From NCBI RefSeq assembly GCF_003058225.1, contig NZ_QBUG01000011.1:62001-126000 (forward strand): a stretch of 64,000 nt of DNA, in the 5' to 3' direction. The stretch is from Promicromonospora sp. AC04 (GTDB lineage: Bacteria > Actinomycetota > Actinomycetes > Actinomycetales > Cellulomonadaceae). Position numbers and translations under genes: made by a program. The notes beneath the pieces are model-generated. The model was not told the DNA's origin. It did no database searches and saw nothing but the letters and a program-made list of their open reading frames with translations. Positions 9,018 through 17,821 of this stretch are shown here, piece after piece. Numbering within the stretch: position 1 is the stretch's first letter; each line of letters begins with the position of its first letter.

Positions 9018-10691
9018 TCAGGGGACGCGAAACGTCACCGTTCGCACCGGGTTGTCGAACTCCGTGGTGCGCAGCGACACCTGCACCTCCCAGTCGCCCC
9101 CGGTCGGCAGCACGACGTCGCCGGCGTAGACGCCCGGACCGAGCGAGCTGACCTCCACCGCTCCGAGGTCTACGTCGTCGGTCGTCAGGCTGAGCTGCGG
9201 GGCCTCGTAGCCCTCTGCGGGCTCCCCGGCGTCGTCGGTCATCGTGATGGTGAGGGTGGACGGCCCGACGTCCAGCGGATCCAGGGTGATCTGCGCCGAG
9301 ATGTCGTCCAGCTGCACCGACTCCTCGATGCCCTCCCCCGACCCTTCGACGGAGGTGGCGGCCGCCTCGGTCTCGGGGCTCTTGTCCACCAGGAAACCGG
9401 TGATGAACAGGACCACGACCAGCACGCCCGCCTCCGCGAGCGCCGTGCGGACCAGCATCTTGGTCGGGGACCCGTGGCCGCGGCGCCGGGGAGCGTTACG
9501 GAGGCGCGGCGTCAGAGAGAACCGGTTCCACGCGGCGAGGCCGGTCGCGACCAGCGCGGCGAGGACCTTGACGAGGAGGAGGCTGCCGTAGCCGGAGTCG
9601 AGGAGCGCACCCCAGCTCCCGGCGACCCGCCAGGCCAGGAATGACCCAGCGATCACCAGCACCGCCAGCAGGCCGGCAGCCCAGGTCGAGAAGCGGCCGA
9701 GCACGACGGCGCCGGAGTCGCCGCGTGCGAGGTCCCCGAGCACGAGGGCGATCGCCACCAGGCCGCCGAGCCACACGGTTCCCGCGGCCAGGTGCAGCAC
9801 GTCCACGCCGACCACGAGCGCCTCGGGCGTCGCGGCCCTCGTGTGGCCGGTGAAGGTCGGCGCGACGACCGCCAGGACGCAGCCGACCAGCACCACGGCG
9901 GCTCTCGTCCGATCGGGGGCCGCCGCCGCCGGGAGTGAGGCTACGGCCAGCGCGAGCCCCACGACCACGGCAGCAGGGACGACGTACTCGGCCGGCGCCA
10001 GGGACGACCAGGTCGAGCTCTCGGTGATCGCCGAGGCCGGCAGGCCGAGCTGGTAGAGCGCGACCAGCGGCACGGCCAGCCACCAGCCGAGTGCGGCGAC
10101 GCCGGCCGCCCCGCGAGCGACCGGACGGAGCCGGGCGCGTGCGCGGTCGGCGACGCGATCCCGCGGAAGGAACAGGACCGAGAAGGCCGTCACTCCGGCA
10201 GCCAGGAGAAGGCCCACGTAGCCCACCCCGCGGACCAGGCCGAGCAGGAGAGGCGCGTCGGTGCCTGCGTCCGCGCTGGTCGTCGGTACGTCCACCACGT
10301 CGCTGGGCGCGCCGACGGCGAAGCTCAGCGAGCCGCCGATCGGGTGCCCGTCCTCCGACACGAGTCGCCACACGACCACGATCGTGCCGTCCGGGACCTC
10401 CTCGTCGAGGTCGACGAGGAGCTGCGACTCGCGCACCGAGGCCGAGGAGGCCACCTCCGTCCCGGTCGCGTCGAACACCTTGATGCCCGCCGGGACGCCG
10501 ATCACGGACTCGTTGAAGGTGAACGTGACTCTCTCGGGGGCAGCGCCGAGCACCGCACCTTCTGCCGGGTCGGTGCTGACGAGGGTCGCGTGGGCCGCGG
10601 CGCTGCCCGCCGGGCCGAGGAGGAGCACGCAGACGACGGCGAACAGGAGCAACCAGCTGCCGGTGCGCTTCCCCGCGCTCCGGCGCGTCAC
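9018..10691 (-). CDS. CopC-CopD fusion, copper handling membrane protein
   Basis: 557 residues. A signal segment ends near AAAHATLVSTDPAEGA, leaving the CopC-type His at the mature N-terminus; the CopC beta-barrel follows to about residue 130, with EDGHPIGGSLSF carrying a second likely copper ligand. From about residue 150 to 430 there are roughly eight membrane segments of the CopD type, including GHTRAATPEALVVGVDVLHL with conserved His residues. A C-terminal extracytoplasmic YtkA-like domain follows. CopC/CopD proteins bind copper outside the membrane and are linked to copper import or resistance. The start overlaps the stop of the YcnI-like gene by 4 bp, giving a two-gene copper operon. 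Confidence 0.9.
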   Translation of the reverse strand: MTRRSAGKRTGSWLLLFAVVCVLLLGPAGSAAAHATLVSTDPAEGAVLGAAPERVTFTFNESVIGVPAGIKVFDATGTEVASSASVRESQLLVDLDEEVPDGTIVVVWRLVSEDGHPIGGSLSFAVGAPSDVVDVPTTSADAGTDAPLLLGLVRGVGYVGLLLAAGVTAFSVLFLPRDRVADRARARLRPVARGAAGVAALGWWLAVPLVALYQLGLPASAITESSTWSSLAPAEYVVPAAVVVGLALAVASLPAAAAPDRTRAAVVLVGCVLAVVAPTFTGHTRAATPEALVVGVDVLHLAAGTVWLGGLVAIALVLGDLARGDSGAVVLGRFSTWAAGLLAVLVIAGSFLAWRVAGSWGALLDSGYGSLLLVKVLAALVATGLAAWNRFSLTPRLRNAPRRRGHGSPTKMLVRTALAEAGVLVVVLFITGFLVDKSPETEAAATSVEGSGEGIEESVQLDDISAQITLDPLDVGPSTLTITMTDDAGEPAEGYEAPQLSLTTDDVDLGAVEVSSLGPGVYAGDVVLPTGGDWEVQVSLRTTEFDNPVRTVTFRVP

Positions 10692-11338
10692 TGGCGTCGG
10701 CGGCGCCGCAGCAGGACCGCCCCGCCCGTCAGCACGCCTGCGACCAGGGCGCCGGCCGCACCGTAGGTGATCAGGGGGTCTCGCTCCTCTGGGCCGGCGG
10801 CCGCGCTCTCGGCACCGACCGCCGCGCTCGCCGCCTCGGGGTCGCCCGAGGTGTCACCGGAGGTCACGACGATGACCGGCGCCGGCCTGTCGAGGGCTTC
10901 GTCGCTCTCCTCGTGCTCGGCCACCTCGGTCCAGGCCGCCTCTCCCTCTTCGCACTGCTGGACGACCGGGAAGACGAGCGTCGCGCCGACGTCGTCGGGC
11001 AGACGCACGGAGAACTCGACCTCGGCGTGCTCCCCGTCCGGGAGCGGTTGGTCGGTCGTCCAGGTCAGGCCGTCCGCGGCCTGGTCGACCGCCCAGCGGT
11101 CCGTGCCGGAGGCGGTCACGTCGGCGGCATCCTCGGGCATCCGGATGGAGATCGCGGTCGTTGCCGATCCGACGCACCCGTGGGGGATCTCGACCCGGAG
11201 GACGGCCGTTGCGCCCGCCGCTGTGGTGGACGGCGTGATGGTCACGTGGGCCGCCGCCGTCATCGCCCCGAGGGCCACGAGGCCGGCTGCCGCGAACCCG
11301 GACAGGGTCACGCGGCGGACGATGGTCGTGCGATTCAT
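10688..11338 (-). CDS. YcnI/DUF1775-family secreted copper-binding protein
   Basis: 216 residues from the chosen ATG (GGGGAG ribosome site 6 nt upstream). The signal peptide ends at TAAA-HVTITPSTT, so the mature protein begins with the His that binds copper in this family. The DUF1775 domain spans about residues 31-160, with PHGCVGSATTAISIRMP and conserved Trp residues (DRWAVDQ, LTWTTD). The C-terminus has a linker, one membrane helix (YGAAGALVAGVLTGGAVLL) and a stop of Arg residues, so the protein is anchored outside the cell. It is the first gene of the copper operon and probably passes copper to or from the CopC-CopD protein. Confidence 0.88.
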   Translation of the reverse strand: MNRTTIVRRVTLSGFAAAGLVALGAMTAAAHVTITPSTTAAGATAVLRVEIPHGCVGSATTAISIRMPEDAADVTASGTDRWAVDQAADGLTWTTDQPLPDGEHAEVEFSVRLPDDVGATLVFPVVQQCEEGEAAWTEVAEHEESDEALDRPAPVIVVTSGDTSGDPEAASAAVGAESAAAGPEERDPLITYGAAGALVAGVLTGGAVLLRRRRRQ

Positions 11339-11530
11339 GATGGCTCCCCGCCTTTGGAGATGGCCAGCACACCAAATCAGCATGCCGAACCGCTGTCAAG
11401 AGTGTGAACTGCGAGGCCCGAAACCATGGACGTTGTCGCCCGGCCCGCGTACGGTGGTTCACGTCAATGAATCGAGGTCGCACCCGTGAACCAGAGTGGG
11501 TTGCGGAGCGGCCGCCTCCGGAGGAGAGAC

Positions 11531-11755
11531 ATGCCCAACATCACCGTCGAGCTGCTGCGCGGCCGCACCGTCGAGCAGCGTCGCGACTTCGCCAAGGCCG
11601 TAGCCGACAGCGCCGTCGAGATCCTGGGCGCCCGACGCCAGGACGTCCGCATGGTCTTCAGCGAGATCACCCCCGACATCGTCGCCAACGGCGGCGTGCT
11701 CGCCAGCGAGGACGAGAGCCGCGCCGGCGTGGTCGCGGCACTGGCCGACGACTGA
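11531..11755 (+). CDS. 4-oxalocrotonate tautomerase-family protein
   Basis: 74 residues including Met. Pro follows the initiator Met (MPNITVELLRGRT), giving the catalytic N-terminal Pro1 after Met removal. The remainder fits the small tautomerase fold, with ARRQDVRMVFSEI matching the conserved Arg-containing strand. Members catalyse keto-enol shifts in aromatic catabolism or serve unknown roles. An AGGAGAG ribosome site precedes the ATG. A strong terminator follows, so it is probably monocistronic. Confidence 0.85.
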   Translation: MPNITVELLRGRTVEQRRDFAKAVADSAVEILGARRQDVRMVFSEITPDIVANGGVLASEDESRAGVVAALADD

Positions 11756-11805
11756 ACCGCAGGCTCAGGAATCAGAAAGTAGAGCCCGAGCAGGTCACCG
11801 ACACA

Positions 11806-11848
11806 CGGCGTGGGCCCGGAGGATCCGTCTCCGGGCCCACGCCGTTTT
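11806..11848 (+). terminator. Strong intrinsic terminator after tautomerase gene
   Basis: A perfect 16-bp stem (CGGCGTGGGCCCGGAG and its complement) with a 7-nt loop is followed by TTTT. It lies between convergent genes; the T-run favours the plus strand. Confidence 0.88.
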
Positions 11849-11849
11849 C

Positions 11850-14800
11850 CTATCGCACTCTGATCGTCACCCTGGTCTCCGCCGCGAGGGCAAGGTCGCT
11901 GCCGAGGTAGGACACCGTCAGCGTCAGGTCACCGTTCTTGGGCCTGGGCACCTCGAAGCGGGCTCGACCGTTCTCGATGGTCCGGAGGAGCGTCTGACCA
12001 CCCTGGATCGCGACCCGCACCTGCCCGGTCACCGGGACCTCGTTCGCCGCGATGAGCGACACGTCGATGACGGCCCGGTTTCCCGAGGCCTTCTTCGCCG
12101 AGATCTCCATGGTGGGCACCACCTTCTCCACCACGACCCGGACCCTCGACGACGACGCCCGGTGATCGGCGTCGCCCCCGTAGCGCAGGGTGAGGTCGTA
12201 GACCCCCGGCCGGAGCGAGGTAGCCGGCAGGACGAGGGTTCCTCGCCCGTCCGCGATCGTGGCCGTCGCGAGGGTGGTGTCACCGTCGCGCAGCTCGACC
12301 GCACCCGTGGCCGTGTCCGGCGAGACCGCCACCGAGACCGTGCCCGCCGTGCCGTAGGTGATGGGCAGGGCCACCCCGGCTACCGCCGTCACCGCCGGCG
12401 ACTTCACCGTGATGGTCACCGTGGCCGGCGCGGAGAGGTCCTCGCCGTCGTCGGCCTTGTAGGTGAAGACATCCTTGCCGGAGAACCCGTCGTCGGACGT
12501 GTAGGTGAAGGAACCGTCCGCCTCCAGCGTGACCCGTCCGTTGGCCGGCTGGGTCACCGCGGTCGCGGTCAGGACGTTGCCGTCGGCGTCGGTGTCGTTG
12601 GCCAGCACACCCGGCGCCGGGAGGGTCAGCGGCTGACCGCCCACGGCCGAGTAGGCGTCGTTGCCCGCCACCGGAGCCGTGTTGACGGGCGGCTGCTCGC
12701 CCTCCTCCACCGTGATGGTCACCGTCGTCGCCGCGGACGTCGCCGCGCCGTCGGAGGCCTTGTAGGTGAACGTGTCCGTCCCGAAGTACCCGCTGTCGGG
12801 CGTGTACGTGAAGGACCCGTCCGCCTGCAGGACGACGTCGCCGTGCGCCGGCTGGGTGAGCCCGGTCGCGGTCAGGTCGTCGCCGTCGATGTCGGTGTCG
12901 TTCGCCAGGAGCCCCGGCGCCGCCACCTCCAGCGGCTCGTCCTCGACGGTGCCGTAGGCGTCGGCGGCACCCACCGGGGTCGTGTTCGACGCCGTCCCGG
13001 CGTGGAGGTCGCCCACCTGCTCGGCGGTCAGCTCGTAACCGAACATCCGGAAGTCGTCGACCAGGCCGTCCCAGCGGCCGTCGGGCCAGCTCGTGCCGCC
13101 GATGAGGTTGGTCGTCGTCTGGCCGCCCACCCCGACGTCACCGATGGTGACGGTGAAGTCGTTGCGCGTGGCCTGGAGCTCGCCGTCGAAGTAGATCTTC
13201 CCGACCGAGCCGCTCTGGGTGAACACCACGTGCGTCCACTCGTTGAGCGGCAGGTCGTTGCCCTGGCCCAGCACCAGACGCTCCTGGGCGCTGCCCGGGG
13301 TGCCCGGCGCCTTGAACGTCGCCGCGAAGCCGGTGGCCCCGCTGGTCTGGGTGTTGGACTGGAGCAGGAAGAACGTGTCGGTGCTGCTGCCGATCTGCAG
13401 CAGCGGCACCCACGTGGGCAGGGCGTCGGGGCGAGCCCAGATCGAGACGCTGAACTCGTCCTCCATCCCGGCCTCGATGTTGTCCGGCAGCTCGACCTGG
13501 TTGCCCGTGCCCGACGCACCGCCCGGCAGGTTGAGCGCCCCGCCGAACCTTCCGGCACCGGACCAGCCTGTCGACCCGGTGAGCGTCGCCGCCCCGACCG
13601 AGCTGTCCAGGCCGGTGTTGGCCGCCGTCGAGCCCTGACCCTCGTCGAAGGTGTAGTGGATCGGAGTGCCCTCGCCAGGCGGCGGCCGCTCGACCGTGTG
13701 CTCCACGGTCTGCGCGGAGTCGCGCCACCCGTCGTCGGCGAGGAAGCGGATCTGCACCTCGTGGTCACCCGGCGAGAGCGCCACGTCCGTGAACCGCACC
13801 GCGCCGGCCGCGACGTCGACCTGCCCGCCCACGCGGGACCCGTCGACCCACAGCTCGGCGGCGCCCGTGGGGGCCCCGCCGCTCTCGGCCGCGATCGCGC
13901 CCGAGACGGTGACCGGCTCGCCGAACGGCGACGGGGAGCCCGGCTCGACCGTGACCGTGGTGGTCGTGGCGAGCGCGCTGCCGTCGGCGTACAGGGCCGC
14001 GACGTCGGCACCGGTCAGCGTCGAGGTGTAGACGCGGACGTCGTCCATGAGGCCGTCGTAGGCCGGGTCCGGGTAGCCGTTGCGGCCCAGCCAGTTGTTG
14101 GCCGTCGGCCCGACGTCGGTCATGTCGATCGTCAGGTCGTCGCGGGACGCGATCGGTTCGCCGTTGAGGTAGAGCGTGCCGGTCGCACCCTGCCGGGTGA
14201 ACGCGACGTGGTTCCACTCGTTCGCCACGACGTCCCGGGTCGGTGTGGCGTAGACCCGTTCCTGCAGCGCGGCGCCCTTGGCCTTGAACGTCGCCGCGAG
14301 CCCGGTGGCACCGGCGGCGTTGGTCTGCATCTGGATCTGGAAGAAGCTGCCCGCTCCCTCCAGCCCGTCCCCGATGTGGAACAGGCCGATCCAGTCCGCC
14401 TTGGTGTCGGGCCGTACCCAGAACGAGGTGGTGAAGCTCTCCTCGCCCTGGAGCAGGTTGTCGGGCAGGTCCACCGCGTTGGCGTTGGTCCCGCCGGTGA
14501 GGTCGAGCGCGCCGCCGAACACGCCGTTCTCGCTCCAACCGGTCGCACCCGTGAGCGTGGCAGCACCCACGGAACCGTCCGTGCCGGTGCTGGCGGCCCT
14601 GGTGCCGGAGCCCTCCTCGAAGGCGTAGTGGACCGGGACGTCGGAGGCACCTGCGTCGGAGCCCACGATCACCAGGTCGTCGATCATGACGCCCGCGCCG
14701 GAGTCACCGGCGGTGATGGTCAGGTCCTGCGACCGTGCCCCGGCGACGAAGGTTCCGACGTACTTGCCGAACGCGCTCTGCGACGAAAGGTTCGCCCCCG

Positions 14801-17609
14801 CCGACAGCGTGGTCGAGAGGTCACCGACCGAGAGGTCGGCGGTGCCGGGTGCCGTGCCGGCGGACCGGCTGTCGCGGGCGTAGCGCAGCGAGACCCGGTA
14901 CTCGCGGCCCGGGTCGAGACCCTTGACCGTGCGGGTCAGGCTGCCCTCGCTGCCCACGGCGAGGTGGTAGCCCGTGGCGCCGAGGCCGCCCTGGCTGGAC
15001 GCCGCAGCACGGACCAGCTGGACCTCGCTGTCGACCTCCCAGGGGGACATGCGGCCGTTGCCCGGCGCGACGTCCACGACGGCCGGCGGGTTGGCGGAAC
15101 GCCACTCCGCGGGCAGGCGCGGGTACTCGAGCTGGTCGACCAGGTGTGGCGCCGGGGCGTCCATCTCGACCTCGGGGTCGATCTGGAAGATGTCGGCCAC
15201 CGACGGCGTGCCGTCCTCGTCGAAGACGAAGAGCATGTACGCACCGGGCGGGGCGTACGTGCCGTCCACCGGGCTCTCGACGGTGAGGGTGCCACCGTCC
15301 TGGGCGAACGCCAGGTCCTGGAAGTTCTGGTCGTTGTTGAACCCGTGCGTCACCGAGCCGTTGCGGACCAGGGTGACCCGGGAGACGTCGACGTCGGCCT
15401 GCACGTCGAACGTGCCGTCGTAGCCGACCTTCTCCGGCACGCCCGTGACCTCCGGACGCACCGCCGGCTCGTCGCCGTCGAAGAGGTACGACGGGGAGTA
15501 GAACTCGACGTCCGTGTAGTTGCGCGGGCCCGGCGTACCGCCGCCGCCCACCATCAGGCGGCCGTCGGGCAGGAGCAGCGCGGTCGAGTGGTACAGACGG
15601 GCGTGCTCGTAGGGCACGTCCACCGTGGTCCACTCGCCGGTGTCGGGGTCCCAGATCTCGGCGCTGGTGACGTAGCCACCGTTGCCGTTGTTGTCGCGCG
15701 AGCCGCCGGTGACGATCACGTCGCCGTCGGGCAGCACCGTGGACGTGGCCCAGTGCCGGGCGTACTGCATCGGCTCGGTCGCCTCGACCACGGGCGCGTC
15801 GGTGCCGCCGGTGATGTCGACGGTGAAGCCGGCGCGGGCGCCGTCCGGACCGCCGCCATTGGCCCACCAGCCGCCGCCGACCTGCAGGATCTTGCCGGGG
15901 CGGTACATCGTCGCGGTGGACGTGGCACCGACCGGGTTGCCGAGCCCGCCCTGGTTCGCGACGTCCGCAGGCAGCGTGCCCCGAAGCGTCACCTCACCGT
16001 CGCCCGTGGGGTCGAGCTCGTACATCTGGGTGCCGGTGATGTTGAAGACGTTGCCGTTGCCCGGTGCGACGAACGCGCGCGGGTACCACCAGCGGTTTTC
16101 GTCCGGCCCGTTGCCGTTGCCGCCGTCGCCGTACGCCGCCGCGCTCGTGGCGCCCTCCAGGAGCTTCCAGGAGCTGCCCTCGTCCGGCGTGTAGATCTCC
16201 GGCGTCAGCACGCCGGGACCACCCGGGCCGCCCTTGAGGCTGCCGCCCTGCACGACGACGGAGCCGTCCGGCAGGGTGGTGCCCGTGGGGTACCAGCGCG
16301 GGAAGTTCATCGGCGCCTCGGTGCGCAGGCCCTGGTTCGTCGTGTAGCTGGTGACGCCGAGCGACGCGTCGTTGGGCGCGTTGCCGCCCAGGCCGTCGTC
16401 ACCGCCGACCGTCATGGTGGCCCGCCGGTGCGGCATCTGCACCTGCATCGAGCAGAACAGGTCGGTGTACGTCGAGTTCGAGACGACGTTGTCGTTCACG
16501 TTGGCGGTCGTGCGCTCCTCGTCCGGGTCCCAGACATCGATCTCCATCTGGCCGCCCTGCGTGACGCACGAGTTGCCGCCGAAGTCGTAGGGCGTGTTGT
16601 CGGTGCAGCCCGACGAGACGCTGCCGAACGACTGGACCTTGCCGTCGGACGTCAGCGCCGCGTTGATCGGCACCAGCGGCCAGGGCGTGACGCCGCTCCA
16701 GGCGCCCTGCTCGGCCTTGTTCGGCGCCGAGCAGTCGGCCGGGAGCAGGCCCGCGGTGTAGGCCAGGCCGTTCTTGATCTGCGTGCGGATCGGGGCCTCG
16801 GCGTACGCCGTGCCCTCGTGCCCCATCCCCGAGTACCACGACCGGCCGGAGTCGATCTCCTGGCACCACGTGATCGGGTGGTTCGTGCCGTTGTTGCCCC
16901 CGCCGTAGGACGACTCGTCGGCGTTGAGCAGCGTGCGCACATTGGGCGCCGGGTTGACCAGCCAGTCGTACCACTCGTCGCTGCGGGTGAACTCGGCCGG
17001 CAGCCCCTGGGTCAGCGGGTGCGAGGTGTCCTTGACCACCACGCGGCCCGGGCGCACGGCCGGGTTCTCCGGGTGGCCCTCGGACGCCGCGCCCACGAGC
17101 CGGGCGTAGAACGGGTTCACGTCGTGCTCGCTCTGGCCGACCGACCAGCCCGCGTAGTGCAGGCCCAGGTAGCCGCCGCCACCGCGGATGTAGGCCTCCA
17201 GCGCGGCGCGCTGGTCCACGTTGAACAGCACGCCACCGGTCTGGGCGAACGCGATCGTGTCCTTGGTCGCGAGGTTCGCCGTGGTGAAGGCGGCGGGGTC
17301 GTCGGTCTCCTGGATCTCGACCGGCTGGCCGTACTCGACGCCCAGGTCCGCGACCAGGTCACGGATGGCCTGGCGGGCCTGGACGTGCGAGGCGTGGAAG
17401 TTGGACTTGTAGAACAGCAGCACGCGCAGCACGCCGTCGTCGACGGACCCCGGCGCGGCCTGCGCCGGGGCCGCTGCTGCGGGGGCGGCCTGGGCGACGC
17501 CGCCCAGGAAGGGCACGACCGCCAGCGAGGCGGCGAGCACGGCCGCCAGGCGTGCCCGGCGGGAGCGACGCGCGTGGTGGCGCCGGTCAGGTCTGCGTAA
17601 CAGGTTCAT
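11850..17609 (-). CDS. Giant secreted ThuA / copper radical oxidase / LamG / Ig-cadherin protein
   Basis: 1919 residues. A signal peptide (about 1-42) is followed by a ThuA-like domain (about 60-300: VLLFYKSNFHASH, GGGGYLGLHYAGW). Next is a galactose/glyoxal oxidase-type kelch propeller with a DUF1929-like end (about 310-810). The oxidase residues appear retained: Cys in DLFCSMQ, Tyr in PRWYPTG, Tyr-His in ARLYHST, His in VTHGFNND. After a ligand-binding-type module come two LamG domains, each near an Ig-like repeat, then two cadherin-like repeats (ANDTDIDGDDL, ANDTDADGNVL) and a final Ig-like part. The enzyme would oxidise a primary alcohol or aldehyde on a sugar polymer and make hydrogen peroxide; binding by LamG/Ig modules is inferred. 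The ATG has an AAGGGA site. Confidence 0.85.
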   Translation of the reverse strand: MNLLRRPDRRHHARRSRRARLAAVLAASLAVVPFLGGVAQAAPAAAAPAQAAPGSVDDGVLRVLLFYKSNFHASHVQARQAIRDLVADLGVEYGQPVEIQETDDPAAFTTANLATKDTIAFAQTGGVLFNVDQRAALEAYIRGGGGYLGLHYAGWSVGQSEHDVNPFYARLVGAASEGHPENPAVRPGRVVVKDTSHPLTQGLPAEFTRSDEWYDWLVNPAPNVRTLLNADESSYGGGNNGTNHPITWCQEIDSGRSWYSGMGHEGTAYAEAPIRTQIKNGLAYTAGLLPADCSAPNKAEQGAWSGVTPWPLVPINAALTSDGKVQSFGSVSSGCTDNTPYDFGGNSCVTQGGQMEIDVWDPDEERTTANVNDNVVSNSTYTDLFCSMQVQMPHRRATMTVGGDDGLGGNAPNDASLGVTSYTTNQGLRTEAPMNFPRWYPTGTTLPDGSVVVQGGSLKGGPGGPGVLTPEIYTPDEGSSWKLLEGATSAAAYGDGGNGNGPDENRWWYPRAFVAPGNGNVFNITGTQMYELDPTGDGEVTLRGTLPADVANQGGLGNPVGATSTATMYRPGKILQVGGGWWANGGGPDGARAGFTVDITGGTDAPVVEATEPMQYARHWATSTVLPDGDVIVTGGSRDNNGNGGYVTSAEIWDPDTGEWTTVDVPYEHARLYHSTALLLPDGRLMVGGGGTPGPRNYTDVEFYSPSYLFDGDEPAVRPEVTGVPEKVGYDGTFDVQADVDVSRVTLVRNGSVTHGFNNDQNFQDLAFAQDGGTLTVESPVDGTYAPPGAYMLFVFDEDGTPSVADIFQIDPEVEMDAPAPHLVDQLEYPRLPAEWRSANPPAVVDVAPGNGRMSPWEVDSEVQLVRAAASSQGGLGATGYHLAVGSEGSLTRTVKGLDPGREYRVSLRYARDSRSAGTAPGTADLSVGDLSTTLSAGANLSSQSAFGKYVGTFVAGARSQDLTITAGDSGAGVMIDDLVIVGSDAGASDVPVHYAFEEGSGTRAASTGTDGSVGAATLTGATGWSENGVFGGALDLTGGTNANAVDLPDNLLQGEESFTTSFWVRPDTKADWIGLFHIGDGLEGAGSFFQIQMQTNAAGATGLAATFKAKGAALQERVYATPTRDVVANEWNHVAFTRQGATGTLYLNGEPIASRDDLTIDMTDVGPTANNWLGRNGYPDPAYDGLMDDVRVYTSTLTGADVAALYADGSALATTTTVTVEPGSPSPFGEPVTVSGAIAAESGGAPTGAAELWVDGSRVGGQVDVAAGAVRFTDVALSPGDHEVQIRFLADDGWRDSAQTVEHTVERPPPGEGTPIHYTFDEGQGSTAANTGLDSSVGAATLTGSTGWSGAGRFGGALNLPGGASGTGNQVELPDNIEAGMEDEFSVSIWARPDALPTWVPLLQIGSSTDTFFLLQSNTQTSGATGFAATFKAPGTPGSAQERLVLGQGNDLPLNEWTHVVFTQSGSVGKIYFDGELQATRNDFTVTIGDVGVGGQTTTNLIGGTSWPDGRWDGLVDDFRMFGYELTAEQVGDLHAGTASNTTPVGAADAYGTVEDEPLEVAAPGLLANDTDIDGDDLTATGLTQPAHGDVVLQADGSFTYTPDSGYFGTDTFTYKASDGAATSAATTVTITVEEGEQPPVNTAPVAGNDAYSAVGGQPLTLPAPGVLANDTDADGNVLTATAVTQPANGRVTLEADGSFTYTSDDGFSGKDVFTYKADDGEDLSAPATVTITVKSPAVTAVAGVALPITYGTAGTVSVAVSPDTATGAVELRDGDTTLATATIADGRGTLVLPATSLRPGVYDLTLRYGGDADHRASSSRVRVVVEKVVPTMEISAKKASGNRAVIDVSLIAANEVPVTGQVRVAIQGGQTLLRTIENGRARFEVPRPKNGDLTLTVSYLGSDLALAAETRVTIRVR

Positions 17610-17821
17610 CGTTGATCCCTTTTCGCACGGTTCTCATGGACATGAAGGCAGCCCGGACGGCCGATCCCCCGCCCCGGGGTCGGCCGCCCAGACCTGTCGC
17701 TGGGTGTTGCTGTGTTCCTGTGTGGTTCCTGCTGGTTGTCGGGTGGGTGGGGTTCGGTCCTCGTGGGACGTTCCCGGTGGTGCTGCTCGGTCCGCGCGGC
17801 GTCAGCGCCCGCGGCGCGGGC

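Noticed and set aside
12162-17600. A 1812-residue plus-strand reading frame opposite the giant oxidase gene
   Set aside because: It is the mirror of a high-GC gene; the protein is low-complexity Arg/Gly/Val with no domain, while the minus strand has a signal peptide and many recognisable domains.
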